Below are positions 36,373-48,006 of a DNA stretch of 64,000 bases, piece by piece (positions within the stretch are counted from its first letter, which is position 1; each line of letters begins with the position of its first letter). Below the pieces are notes generated by a model, which saw only the letters and a list, made by a program, of their open reading frames with translations, did no database searches and was not told where the DNA came from. The stretch covers positions 519,133,185 to 519,197,184 of the forward strand of contig NC_081414.1 of assembly GCF_030272615.1 (NCBI RefSeq), in the 5' to 3' direction. The stretch is from Cryptomeria japonica (taxonomy: Eukaryota; Streptophyta; Pinopsida; Cupressales; Cupressaceae). The translations under genes were made by a program, and so were the position numbers.

Positions 36373-37473
36373 ATGGATATGGAGAAGCAACTTGAGATGG
36401 CCCTTGAGGATTATGATGCTGAAAGGATAAAGAACTTGAAATTGCAAGATGAATTGAATACTGCTAATGAATTCATTCTTATCCTACAAGAAAGGTTATC
36501 ATCAACTGAAGCCAAGAGAAAAGAAATTTTGCAAAACCTGGATGATGAGGAGAAGAATGCACTTAAGGAACAATGTCAGAAAGTAAGTCAAGCAAACATG
36601 CTCATGAAGAATGAAATGCAAGATCTGACTATGAGGTTATCAAAAGATATTGAGGATAGAAAGAAGAAGGAAGATAATCTTGTTATATCTCTAAAGAACA
36701 AATTTGATGAATATGGCACATTGACTCATGAGAATAATATGTTGAGAACTGATTTGGTACACTCCCGGAACAATGAACAAGAACTTGAAAGACAAATAAC
36801 TACTCTGAGAGATGATATGACTACTGCAAGTGAATATAAAGAAAAATTTAGGATCAGTGCTACATAGTTGGATGACTTATTGAAAAGACAAAGATAGATT
36901 AATGATTTTAGAGGACTTGGATTTGTACAAGGTGAAAGCTCCGGTGCTACAAATGAAGATCAGACAACTGGTGTGCAGAACTCATCAGAATAGAGTAAAC
37001 TAGTAAGGCAATATAATTCTTATAAATTCAATGGTAGATGTTTTTTTGGCAATAAATTTGGGCATATGGCTAAACAATGTAGAAATAAAGCAAATCAAAA
37101 CTACAATTCTATTTTCGGTCAATGCACAAACTGCAAGAAATATGGTCATAGATCAGAAGATTATAGAATGAATGTTAAATGTCATGCATGTGGAAAGTTT
37201 GGACATTTTTCTAATCATTGTAGGTCAAGGAATGATACTAGATATGTCAAAGCAATTCAAAAGAATAATGTTACATGTTATGCATGCAACAAAATAGGTC
37301 ACATTGCTAAGTATTGTAGAAGCAAGACTCAACTAGTTAGTAATGATAAAGATAATGAGAAAGGAAAGAAGAAGGTAGATGAAATACAACAATATCACAC
37401 CAAGAGATGGGTTAGAAAATTTGAAGAACCAAGTGAAGATGGATCTACACCGGTAACTCCACTGGTAGAATAG
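36373..37473 (+). pseudogene. Element B Gag: coiled coil plus four zinc knuckles
   Basis: A single frame of about 366 codons runs from ATG 36373 (MDMEKQLEMALEDYD) with three in-frame TAG stops (36865, 36895, 36991). Residues about 1-160 are a coiled coil. A GLGFVQGESSG motif parallels TGLGF in element A. Four knuckle positions follow: CFFGNKFGHMAKQC (second Cys is Gly), CTNCKKYGHRSEDY (last Cys is Tyr), CHACGKFGHFSNHC intact and CYACNKIGHIAKYC intact. A charged Lys/Glu tail ends at 37473. Element A shows the same four-knuckle layout, so the arrangement is ancestral. The role is RNA binding and particle assembly. Start choice: first ATG after the primer site, in frame. Confidence 0.75.
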
Positions 37474-37868
37474 GGTTTTCCTCCACTGACAGGAAATTCC
37501 ATCGATAATTGAGGCATAAGCCTTAAGGGTTGGAAAAGTCATTGCAAATTCTTGGATATTACCTTAGAGGAGATCTAGAGAGTTGTGTTCATCATTGATG
37601 AAGGTTCACCTAGCACAAGATTGTGAAACCAACATTAGTTTAGGGTTGTTCAAAGCATTTATTACAGAGAAAGATTAGGGTTTTATTCATTGATAAAAAG
37701 GGGTAAGTGAATTCATTTTCACTCACCGAGAATTCAAGCATTCAAAGCGAAGGAAAGGCGACTTTCAAGAAAATTAAGAGAAAGCAAAAGCATTGTGAAA
37801 GGATTTTGAGCAGTTATCTGAGAAGCACTCAATCTTCCACTGACATTCACTTTCAGGTATTCTTCAAA

Positions 37869-40800
37869 ATGGCATCTAAATCTTTAGCTCCTACTTTCAT
37901 TGCAAATCCCACCATTGTCAAAGTCAAGGATAGGTTAAGGCCTGTATTCAAGGAGGTTCCCAAAATTGCTAAGAAGGAAGACTCTATAGGAGCATTTTCT
38001 AGGGTTCTCAATGATGTAATGTATGTTGAAGATGTGAGGGCATACATTCACTAAACCCTAGAGGATTTGGGCACAAATAACATCAAAATCATGTATCAAT
38101 CCATGATACTAGGAGACTATGGAACCATCAAGCCGGAATACAAAGCAATTGAGGATCTAGGGTTAATCGGTATTCTGTACATATTGGAATTCAAAGATGA
38201 GGTCATTAGATACGTCCTGAGAAAGGTTCACAATGAGTTTATCTAGCTATATCGACCTTACATGATCATGAAGGAGGCTATTCAAGTAGTCACCTACTTA
38301 CCCAAAGTCGGACAAGAACCTGGCAAGAAAGTTTCCAACAATGAGGTAAAAAAACTCACTGATGCAACTCCTGATAGCAGATCAATGAGGATCAGCACAA
38401 TCACTGATACTGATGTGAATTTTTCAAGCATGATAATAGGTTATAAGGTAACTCAATCCAACTGATTGAAATCTATTGCTAGTTCATGCATTCATGTTGC
38501 ATATTAGATGTTGAGAAATGATGTAAAGTGTGATTTATGTGAATTGATGTTAAACCTTGGTAAGATCAAGGGAGTTAAGAAAGGCACTTTTAAATATGGA
38601 AATTTGATTGTTTGTTTAATTCTTTACTTTTTGAATGAGCTACCTAGTCTTGGAAAGAAGCGTTGGGCTCATGACATACCGGTAGGTATGTAGATCAAGG
38701 AAGTAATCACCGGTCTTGGTACTGGCAGAAATGAGAAACTTTGGGGGTATTTCAAAACATTCCAAGAAAACATGAGGCAAATGGAGAGAATATCAAAGAA
38801 CATTGTGGAGAAGTACTCCATTGATATATGTTTTATGGTAAAAACTAATGAAGATCTTATGGAAGCAGTTGAACCTAGGACCATATGGATTACAGAGCTT
38901 GGATATGCGGTAGATGACAACATTTTTGAACTCTATGCAAAAATGTTGTTAGATGCCCCATTAGATGATAACATTGAGCATTTTGGTATGGTAGGAGAGA
39001 AGGCTCTTGAAGTGAAAACTAGTTTTAATAGGAAGAGAAGAGAGAATAAAATAGAAAAGATGTCTGCATATGTACAAGATGTAATTCATAAGATAGACAC
39101 TCAACTAGGATCTAGATCCAAACAAGCAGCAAAATTGGCAGTGGCTAGTACTGCTGAAGTGATGAAGCTTGAAGCTTTCATTTCCCCTATCACTTCTGGT
39201 TTTGATCCTGAAGATAATGAACCTTTGGCTTTTAGAAGGGTACAAAGGAAGAAAGTGGTATAACCACCGGTAGAGTAGAAGAAGGTAGAGCCTAGGAGGA
39301 GACTTGTTAGAAAGGCAACTAAACCTACTGCACCTCCACCACCGGCAAGGAAGCCTATGAAAAAGAGGAAAGTAGTCACACCTACAATGACAACCCTTAG
39401 AAAAAAGAATAAGGGTGATGATACTGAAACCGGTAAGACCACAATGACTTGTGCTGAGCTTATTGATGAAATTACAAAAGATGGAATTTTGAAAAATGTA
39501 TCTAAATATTATGAAGACTTAGAAGAAAATGAGCAAAATAAAATAGAAGATGCTATTTTGTTGTATATAGACAGCTATAAGAAATCCTTAGTTGACATTT
39601 TGAAGGAGATACCTCTATCCTTGTATAATAAACTTGAGGCTAGAAGACTTGACATTGTCAAGAGGGATAGGGAGATTAACGAAGTAGAACTTTTAGAAAT
39701 GTGTGGTGTTGTAAACAATGAGGAAATGAAAATATTCATAGATATTGCAAATAAGATAGTTTTTAGTAGTAAACCCTGATAGATAAGCCTTATGATGGGC
39801 AGAGTAAATGAGGTGATAAATGAGACTGGTAAGGGTTGGACCAAATTATTTCAGAAAAATCCATATTTTCTCACATCTCAAGAAGAATTTGCAAAAGCAA
39901 CAACTTCCACCATTCCTAACAAATCAAAAGGGAAAGTTATTTTGGGCAGTTCAACTCCAATTTTGACACAACTGGTGGCAACTATAGACATACAAACACA
40001 ACTATTAGTAAAGGAGAGTGTATAGTCTCAACCAACACAAACCATTTTTTAGCAAGGTAATGTACAAGACACTGTAAATATTGTGGATAATACTCCACTG
40101 GCAGTAACTGACACTACACCAAGTGGTGAAGCCACTGGTGCAAAAGAGGTTGAGGAGGATAAGGTAAAAGCAATTGAGTCCATACCGACAGTTAAAATTG
40201 ATTCCCCGGCAAAGGTTTTGGTAATTGACACTTTTTAGGTTGAGAAGAAAACAGTCTTTGAGATGAGTCCAATTGAGTTGATGATGATGGCTACTCAGAA
40301 ATTACTAAAAGAAGGTACTATAGAAAAAGGAATAATTGATCAATCAGTCATAGTATTGCACAATCATACCTGACTATTAGATTGAATTTAGAGAAAGCCC
40401 TTCTGGCAAGCTCAAGACTCTAATAGATCACATTTCAAACAATTTTGAATCTCTGAAGCAGATTACAGATCGACAGGATTTGGAAAAGTTCACAACAACT
40501 AAAAGAATAGCTTTTGATCAGATCATAGACACAGAGAAGAATAAAATTGAGGACAAACTTATTCTTATTTAGGTTTGTTTAAAACAATGTACAAATATCT
40601 ATAGTGTGTTGCAATATATAAATTCTTAGAGCTAATGTAGATGGAAAATTGAAGGAGACATATGACAATATAGCTAACATTGCTAATTCTTTTGATGGAT
40701 TAACTGCACTAACCACATCTATTGATGGAAAAAATTTGTCCTTGGAGAACCAAATTTTTTCTTTGGAGAAAGAGAAAGATAAGATCATTCGGAGGGCAAG

Positions 40801-41035
40801 AAGTCTTAGGGGACTGGTAAGTCCTAGATTAGATTCATTGGGTGTTCATAATAGAGAGTTCATGGATATGATAGCTAAACCCACACCAGAATAAGTCAAA
40901 GAGAAGGAAACACTAGCACACTTACTAAGTGGACTAGTATCCATTTCTGAAACTTTCAAAACTAACTAGGATACATATCTTCAATTATTGGATAAGGCAT
41001 ACCCAGAAATCTAGAAGTTAGTTAGGCTCCAGTGA
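37869..41035 (+). pseudogene. Element B ORF2 (unnamed conserved protein)
   Basis: The frame starts at ATG 37869 (MASKSLAPTF) about 400 bp after Gag. It stays in one phase to about 40370, then shifts phase to end at a natural TGA (41033-41035), about 1,055 codons. Stops interrupt it at about 38052, 38244, 38463 and several later sites. Blocks shared with element A: KKLTDATPDSR leading to SMIIGYK (38360-38450), and RISKNIVEKY with EDLMEAVEP (38785-38877). A Lys/Pro-rich basic linker (39240-39420) and a helical, acidic C-terminal region follow. No retroviral enzyme motif is present. It does not resemble Copia or gypsy pol in any frame. Function unknown; a Gag-accessory or chromatin-related role is only a guess. 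Confidence 0.65.
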
Positions 41036-41256
41036 AATTAACAGTATTCAATTATTCTTTTGTTCTGAAATTCTTTCAATTATTTCACTGGTATTTGGCA
41101 TTAATGTCAAAGGGGGAGTATGTATATATGTGAAAAATATAAAAAAATACTAGATAAGAACACATGGGAAGGATATCAGGATATCAAAAGAAGTGTATTA
41201 CTCAGGGGGAGCATATTTCAGTTGAACCGGTAGGGAATCCATTTTTCAAATGAGTG

Positions 41257-41331
41257 TTGCCATCAATGCCAAAGGGAGAGATTGTTGGCAATTAAAACTC
41301 ATTAGATTCATTTTGTTGTCATTGATGGCAA
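41257..41331 (+). promoter_or_regulatory. Polypurine tract of element B with flanking hairpin
   Basis: AAAGGGAGAG (41271-41280) precedes the 3' LTR. TTGCCATCAATG (41257-41268) and CATTGATGGCAA (41320-41331) form a perfect 12-bp inverted repeat spanning the tract and the LTR start. Extra GGGGGAG tracts lie at about 41112 and 41204. Confidence 0.65.
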
Positions 41332-42193
41332 AAAAATCATATGGAAGTCATATACCAACACTAGGAGGCATATACCGACAAACACCAACTTTGGAGCATT
41401 CAGGGTTACACTGGCACCAACATCGACACCAACATCAATACTTCAAGGAAGCCAACATCAAGGGAGATTTATTTAGTAAATAATTTTATAATTATTATCG
41501 AGGCCGACATTGAATATCTTTTTGTAATGTATTGTAAGCCGACATAAGGCATATTGTTTGTAATGGGTATATAGGCCAGTTTGCTAGGTTATTTTGAAAA
41601 TAATAGAGTGGTAGATGGATATAGGAGAATATAGCACAACTGTATAATGCAAAGTATATGTATGAAGATCATTTTGTATGCAAATTTTATATCATGTAAT
41701 TATCTCTGATAGCTTGGAAATAATTCTTGGAGGAGAAGAGATACCAGTAGTAGTGTTTAGGGTTTATGAACCGATACAAAGTAGAGCTAGAATCAGAACT
41801 CTATTTGGCATAGCATATGCATTCTTGAGTTCATTTTGAGTGTTTTACTTTAGCAGAAAGCTTGTAATCAATGAGGCTCTTTAGTGATGAGCAGTATGCT
41901 CTAGGCAGTGTTCCTTCTTGCATGTACAGGCCCCAATTATATGTAATATCTTTTCATATGGCCAATGAATTGATATTGTGGGTCACAAATCCCACTGTGG
42001 TTTTTCCTCTTTGAGGTTTTCCATGTATAAATTATATGTGTTATGGTGTTCATTTATGTGGATGGTTTATTTGCTTCTTGTTATATGTTTATTTGTTTAC
42101 CGGTTTATATTTGTATGGTATAAAAGGATAAAATCTTATCATACTGACAGAACATTGATTCACCCCCCCTCTCAATGTTCTTGGATCCCAACA
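41283..42193 (+). repeat. Element B 3' LTR
   Basis: The LTR is 911 bp and ends GGATCCCAACA at 42193. GTGGTTTTTCC lies at 41997-42007 and a C-rich tract near 42160-42172. Differences from the 5' LTR are scattered, several percent by eye. Confidence 0.88.
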
Positions 42194-42498
42194 AAACATA
42201 TTTCAAAATTAGAGGAAAATAAGATTATTTACATATAGTTTTGTGGTGGGGGGTGAAACCCCTGATTTGTAGTATTTTTCAATAATTGAAAAAATGACTT
42301 TAATAATTAAAAAACATATTAATTCTTGTTCCAATTTTTTCTTTAAATAATAGCCATAAATTTCATCTAGTTTTACACATTTCATTAGTTTACATCATCT
42401 TCAAATACCAAATAAAAATATCACTTTTGTGCCATTGAAGTTGAACTATTTTGTTGTTGATAGCCTTTTCCTTTATAAATGTGAGACAAAAGTTTGTA

Positions 42499-43450
42499 AT
42501 TTTACCCAAGAATGAAGGTAGAAGACCATATTTGATGATGCTAGTTGGTGAAGGAGAGTGATCCTAAGAAGAGAAAAGAGGAGATAAGACTGAGAAGAGT
42601 CAAGGAACTTATGATCTGAAGAAAAGAGCTAGCAGGGAAGGTTAAACCAGTGAGAAGGTTTAATAGTGGCTTAGCCGGCAAGATCAAAAAAACTAGAAAA
42701 CTGCAAAGTGAGTTGTAGAGGTAGGAACCAGCAGTGTTCATGCCAACTGGAAGGTAGTGGAGAGTGAAGAAATTGCATGTGTGTATGGGAGAGAAGATCC
42801 TGCAGGTAGTGAGAAGAGAAAGGATAAACTGGTTAGTAGAGTAACCAGTAGTAAGTGTATGTTCTGACTATTCATCCAATAGGCAAAGGTAGAACCAGTA
42901 TCAACAACAGCTAGTGAAGGTGAGCAGAGAGAGTGAGAAGGAGATAGAAGGAAGAGTAGAAGTAAACCGGTGAAGCAAAGGAGATGAGAAACATACATGA
43001 TAAAGTGTATGTAGTGGTTATAAATTTCACTTGTAATCAGACTATTACTTTTGTAATTTATTATGTACAAGATAGATCACTGAGTTGGAGCTTGGTGCAG
43101 AGGTTGGTGCTCCTTGTGTTGGTGCCCTAAAGAAGGAGTGGTACTCCTTAGGTTGGGGCCCTAAATAATGTAACCAAAGGTTTTCATTGTGAGGCTGGAT
43201 TGGAGCAATAGACTCTTGCAGCACTTCTCAAGGAGGTTTTTCCCATCTTGGGTTTTCCTCGTATACATTGGTGTTATGTGACGTGCCCTTTGCATGGTTG
43301 AATTATGTTGTCTATTCTTATCTTACCAATAGGGTTTCATGGTCCCTAGGTTGGTAACCGATAATCTCTCTTGGAGGTAAAAGGGTTAAGAATTTAGAAA
43401 TCACTGATTCACCCCCCCCCCCCATCTCAGTGACATCTTGTGTTCAATAG
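42499..43450 (+). mobile_element. Copia-like LTR fragment at the palindrome centre
   Basis: The plus strand is strongly purine-rich from about 42510 to 43000. The end carries the shared Copia LTR features: GGAGGTTTTTCCC (43232-43244), GGTGTTATGTG (43270), and a tract of at least ten C near 43411-43423 followed by TCTCAGTGACA. The expected TGTTGG start is missing, so this is a truncated LTR. No gene is present. Confidence 0.5.
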
Positions 43451-43479
43451 TTGTATCATTTGTTTCTGTACAACTTGAT

Positions 43480-43768
43480 GGCAGGATGCAATTGATGTAA
43501 ACCTAATGTATTTTTTCACCTTTTATTTTATAGAATGGTCTTTCACTTGAAGCAGAACCAAATACATAGCTCATTAGAGGTGAACTCTGTTATCAATTGG
43601 TGTTGTATGGTGTATGTGTTCATCTGGATCCTTTTAATTTTGGATGTATGAATGGTATTATGGTTAAAATGTATAATGTAATTTAGGTGATATTAATGTT
43701 AATTGTATGTATGAAGATATTAATTTAATGTAGTAAGATGGATTATGATTAATGTAGCTAGATAATAG
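43480..43768 (+). mobile_element. Fragment of giant LTR family
   Basis: The segment resembles 29690-29950 and 47175-47450 (GATGGCAGGAT, ATGTAAACCTAATGTATT, AGGTGAACTCTG, AGAATGTATAATGT-like words). It ends where the right arm begins at TACAAAC, 43769. Confidence 0.55.
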
Positions 43769-45043
43769 TACAAACTTGTGTCTCACTTTTATAAAGGAAA
43801 AGGCTAATAACAACCAAACAGTTCAACTTCAATGGCACAAAAGTGATATGTAGTACCCCTGCCCTAATCAATTTCTAATCTCAGTTTAATCTTGGTTAGT
43901 TTATCTTAATATAATGATTATAGTCAGATGTTTGATTTAATGCATAGCTGTTGATGTGGTTCCCACACTAGTTGTATGCAAGTTGTTTAGTGTTCCTATT
44001 TCATGGTATTAATATCGGGCTAACGCTTTCATTAAATTTTATATATGTATGCATGTATGACTCTTGGTTGCAGGAGATTTTAGGTACAACACCACATGAG
44101 TGCGAGGTTCGTCTTCACCTGAATTTGTAGGTCTGAGTGTACCTCTTTAATCCTTAGAGTTGGATTAGGTGGTCGTAAGACCCTAGTTGACCTTAGTTGT
44201 GCTCAAGTGAGCATCGTCAGTCACCATCGGTAATCCCTTTTTGGTTGGGTTTGCGAGTCGTCTGTTTGGTTGACTTTCTCGATTTGCGTGCTTGGTGTGT
44301 TTGGTTAAATTGATTAATTAGTCCTTAGTAATTATTTTGATTAAATATGTATTCGTGCATTAGAGATTAATGGACTTTATTAATCGAGATTTCGTTATGC
44401 GATTTTTTTATCGATTTTGGATTGCTCGTTTTAAATTGGGAGCAAGTTCAGTTAAATAGTTAATTTAAATATTAAACGCATTCTGGATATGCTGTTGAAA
44501 AGAAAGTTTTGTATTTAAGTGCAATAGATTTAATAGTATTCTATTGGCTTATTAAATTAGAAAGGTTAAATTGAATTAAATGAGGAAATCGATTTTTTTT
44601 AATTGTAAAGCAATTTATTTTGTTGATATAGTTGGAAAAAGAATTATTTTTGAGAATTAATTTTAAATTAAAATTTTAATTCCCAAAAATGGAATTTTTG
44701 GTCAACTCTTCCATATAACCTAATTTTTTGGAAAAATTTTGGAGGATGGACATTTTGTTTTGGAAAATATTTGGTTGGAGAATGTTTTTGGGATGAAATT
44801 TGGGGGGATTTTGGAAGAAATTTGCTTGGAGCTTGCAAGTTGGGGCTCTCCTCTGATCTTGCCAGGATTGCTAAATCAGGTAGGCCTCTGGTTATTTCTT
44901 GGTTCCTTGCATAAAGAAAATCATTTTGGTGTTTATGAAAATCTGGTTGAAGTTTAAAAAAAAAAAATAGGGATGAAATGAAAACCAAATTTGGGGTTGG
45001 CTGTTCTTTGGCAAATCTGCCTAAGACTCCATTGAATCCCCCT

Positions 45044-45051
45044 TATATAAG
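45044..45051 (+). promoter_or_regulatory. Candidate TATA box in LARD LTR
   Basis: TATATAAG, preceded by a C-rich run, is identical in the 3' LTR at 52905-52912. It lies about 1.2 kb into the LTR and 250 bp before the GC island. Inferred from sequence only. Confidence 0.35.
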
Positions 45052-45289
45052 TTGAAGAATGAAATTGTTTTGGGGGTTTTATTATTCCTCATTTGGTTTG
45101 GGTATTGGAAACCCATTTGTTTTTGTAAGAAGAAAACCCATCAATTTTATTGATACCAAAACATATTTGCTTGTAAACCGAAACTTATTATGAACCGAAA
45201 TCTATAAACAATTTTTGAATCGTTGTTTTTTTTCAAAATCGAGCGAACTGTGTGTTTTTTTTTTAAATTAAATTATTGGCAAGTTTTGT

Positions 45290-45530
45290 TGGGGTTCGGA
45301 GGGTAGGGAGCAGAGCTCCACCCGCCTCCTCCCCCTTACCCTACTGTCGTCCGCCGCTAGCAGGGACCCCGAGCTCACTGCGGTGGCCGAAGGGGCCGCG
45401 ACGGCCGCAAGGCACCGTGGAACCTGTGACCCCCGCCAGAGGCGCCGCCGCGTGATTCCCTACGGCGAGGGTTTGGGACGCCTAGCCGCACGTTGGGAGG
45501 TGGGCTGGCCCTGGCCGCCCCCCTTAAAAT
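45290..45530. repeat. GC-rich island in LARD 5' LTR
   Basis: About 240 bp of strongly GC-rich sequence with CpG and CCG/CGG words (GGCGCCGCCG, GGGGCCGCGACGG) lies in AT-rich surroundings. The 3' LTR equivalent is 53150-53390, where several CpG sites read TpG or CpA. Confidence 0.8.
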
Positions 45531-48006
45531 GCTTGGTTTTAATTAGTTTTTTATAAAAGAATGTTTTTTTTTTTATGTATTTTTTTGTTGTTCAAAAAAA
45601 ATATATATAATATGTTAATATTATTTCATGTTAAGTTTTGATTAGATTTTTAATTAGGATAATGTGGCATAATCATAGTTAATGATAATTTGACATTAAT
45701 TAATTATATAGTGGAATTTATATATTAATTAACAGTCAATTTCATTTTATGTTTAGTGCACATTGTCTAATTAAATTCTAGAACTGCTAATCTCGCAATT
45801 AATTATTAATTGGTTATATTTTAGACTCATCTTAGATTAATAAATTTATATCTTACCTCCTAGCTGATTAGAGTATTTGGCTAATTGAGGTAGTATTGTT
45901 TAAAAATCAAATAGAATATTATGTTAATGGAAAATTATTGAAATATGATATTATTACCAAGTGATGATGTTAAATATTATCCAAGAACATATCATTTGAG
46001 TAATTGTGAAGTAAGTGAAATATCTTATCATTGGGTAATTGAATTTTATCGATGTGCTTTTGGAAATTTTAAATTAGTTAGTTAATGGTTGTTTATATTA
46101 TATTCTTGCGAAATTGGTTAAAGAACTCATTATGGCTTAATATGTCTGTTTGATGCTATGAACATCAGTGAGTTAGAAAACCAAGAACAACCTATACCTA
46201 GATGAGGTAGATAACTACTTTAATATAGACTCTGTGGAAAATCTTGATCGACATTTAATGTCTAGATTAATTTGGAGAAAGATTGTATCTGTTGAATGTT
46301 GCTTTTGCGAGTTTAATTTCTGTATTCGCTTTTAATTATGAAATGGCAAGAGTGCTTTGTTTGATAGGTCCCTATCGTATGGAATGATTTGGGGTACCTG
46401 TTTCTGTCCTCGGTTTTGAGTTGACTGTTGTTTTGTGGTTGTGTCATCATTGGTCATATCCTTTGTGTAGGTGTCAAATGATGAGTCGTGTTTGACCAGT
46501 TGGTTGTTCCCTCTTTCTTGAACTCCGTTCGTCTGATCATGTGTATTCCTTGGGTTTGAGTTCATCTGAGTTTAGTCTAGTGTCATATGAGAAAGTGGCT
46601 TTCGATTGGGGGCCGTGCCCAAAGTGGCTACTGGGTAACCCGTCAAAAGTGAGTCTAATAAGTGATAACCTGTCAGTAGATTAGAATGTAATCTCTAAGT
46701 AAGATAATGTGCCTCACACATGGGACGAGTGCTAACATAGACCCGACATGCTGTGAGAAGGCCTGAAATGGCAAACCATCATCCTTGTCTTCACGAGAGG
46801 ATGTGTGGGTCCACATGAGGCTTGGATGTGCCGGAGGCTCAGATTAGGTTGCTAGGGTAACCCACTATATGGGGCCGGGACCTATGAAGACCTGCCATGG
46901 TAACTGTACCAGGTTGTGTGATGACACTTGTCCCTACGTTCGCTAGTGTGTTGTCGTTTTGTCTTGTTAGGAGTACCTTTTTGGTTTGTCCTTTTGTCTC
47001 TGCCCTTGTGAGTATCGGTTTCTTGTTAGACCTTGGGTGGTGATGGCTCATTCTTGTGGATGCTCTTCTGGACCTTTTTATTAGCATTGATTATGTTCAG
47101 CTGGGCCCTGTTCTTTTTAGGGATCATTTATGTATTAATGGACTGATGTGGTCGTGTGTATATTGTTTATATTCGCCTTGATGGCCGGATTGTAATGGTG
47201 TAACCTCATGTATTCTTAACTTTATTAATTATCAAAGGGGTCTTGCAGTTGAGCAGACCCGGAGATGTAGCCCTTTAGGGGTGAACTCCGAGATCATTAT
47301 GGTGTTATGTGATGTATTCTCTTATGTTTCCTTTATTCAGCTTTATCATGTATGAATAGCTTACATTAGAATGTATAAGTGGATAAGATGGAATTAACTT
47401 TAAATGCTTATATTCAGTCCTTTCTTGAATGCCATGTTGATCGAATGCGTAAGTGGGTTAGATGAGAATTATCGTAGATGCTAGTATGCAATCGTCTTTT
47501 AAAATGTATTAAATTGGAATATGAAAGAATGTAACTTAGAGTATTGGAATATATATTATGTTGCTGTTAAGGAAATTTAGTATGCTTGAAAGATCTCTTA
47601 TGTTTATGATGGAATTCTAGTGTGTTAGGTTATTAGATGTATGGCTTGTAATTTTAAATGAAAAGCTTGAATGAAGATTATGAATAGATCTTAATGGATG
47701 AGTCATTGCTTGTGAATTATATTTCCATCTTTTGAAAGAAATTATCCTGATTAAGAATTATCTCGTTATTAAGATAATTAGCTTATTGGATTAATTGTGT
47801 GAGTTAAGTGAGTTGTGAAATTTAAGTAATCTCGTTGGGAAACTCTTTAGGTGTTAGTTGATGTCTTCCACTATTTAAATCTGAATTTTTGATATCTTGT
47901 TGTATCTTTATGTGGTGTAACTTTAAAAATAAAAAATAAAAAATTATTGCACTCTATTCTTGTGTTATGGCTTAATCCCTTCGGGGTTTCCTGGTGGGGC
48001 ATTACA

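Larger units (their letters stand above)
35386..42193 (+). mobile_element. LTR element B: Gag and ORF2, no pol
   Basis: The element is 6.8 kb with LTRs 35386-36298 and 41283-42193 that start TGTTGGCAATT and end GGATCCCAACA, giving a 6-bp terminal inverted repeat. The flanks are AAAAA (35381-35385) and AAACA (42194-42198). The uninserted sequence in the right arm (near 56098) reads CTAAAACA in this orientation, which supports a 5-bp duplication AAACA with one later change. The interior holds a primer site, a coiled-coil four-knuckle Gag and a long ORF2 homologous to that of element A. There is no RT, RNase H, integrase or protease. It belongs with element A as a TR-GAG-like non-autonomous family, but its LTRs are different. 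Both ORFs carry stops. Confidence 0.85.
30449..42498 (-). repeat. Left arm of large inverted pair
   Basis: After removing two insertions (32990-34053 and 35386-42193), about 4.2 kb is the reverse complement of the right arm (43769 to the window end, minus its own insertions). Matching landmarks are the gene tail (30449-30720 against 63590-63880), the CTTGAAGAGGACTCTC block (35210 against 60325) and the TTTTGTGGTGGG block (42240 against 56045). The shared sequence ends at 42498 (GTTTGTA), mirrored by TACAAAC at 43769. Identity is roughly 85-90% by eye. Confidence 0.85.
43849..48006 (+). repeat. LARD 5' LTR
   Basis: The 4,158-bp LTR is AT-rich apart from the GC island at 45290-45530. It matches 51710-55866 throughout and, more distantly, 26432-30448 and 3380-6109. 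Confidence 0.93.

Noticed and set aside
42738-43070. Minus-strand Leu/Ser-rich ORF
   Set aside because: Antisense reading of a purine-rich LTR segment.
44739-44957. 72-residue ORF conserved at 52600-52818
   Set aside because: Conservation reflects the two LARD LTRs being copies of each other; no homologous frame persists in the older LTR at 27000-27250.
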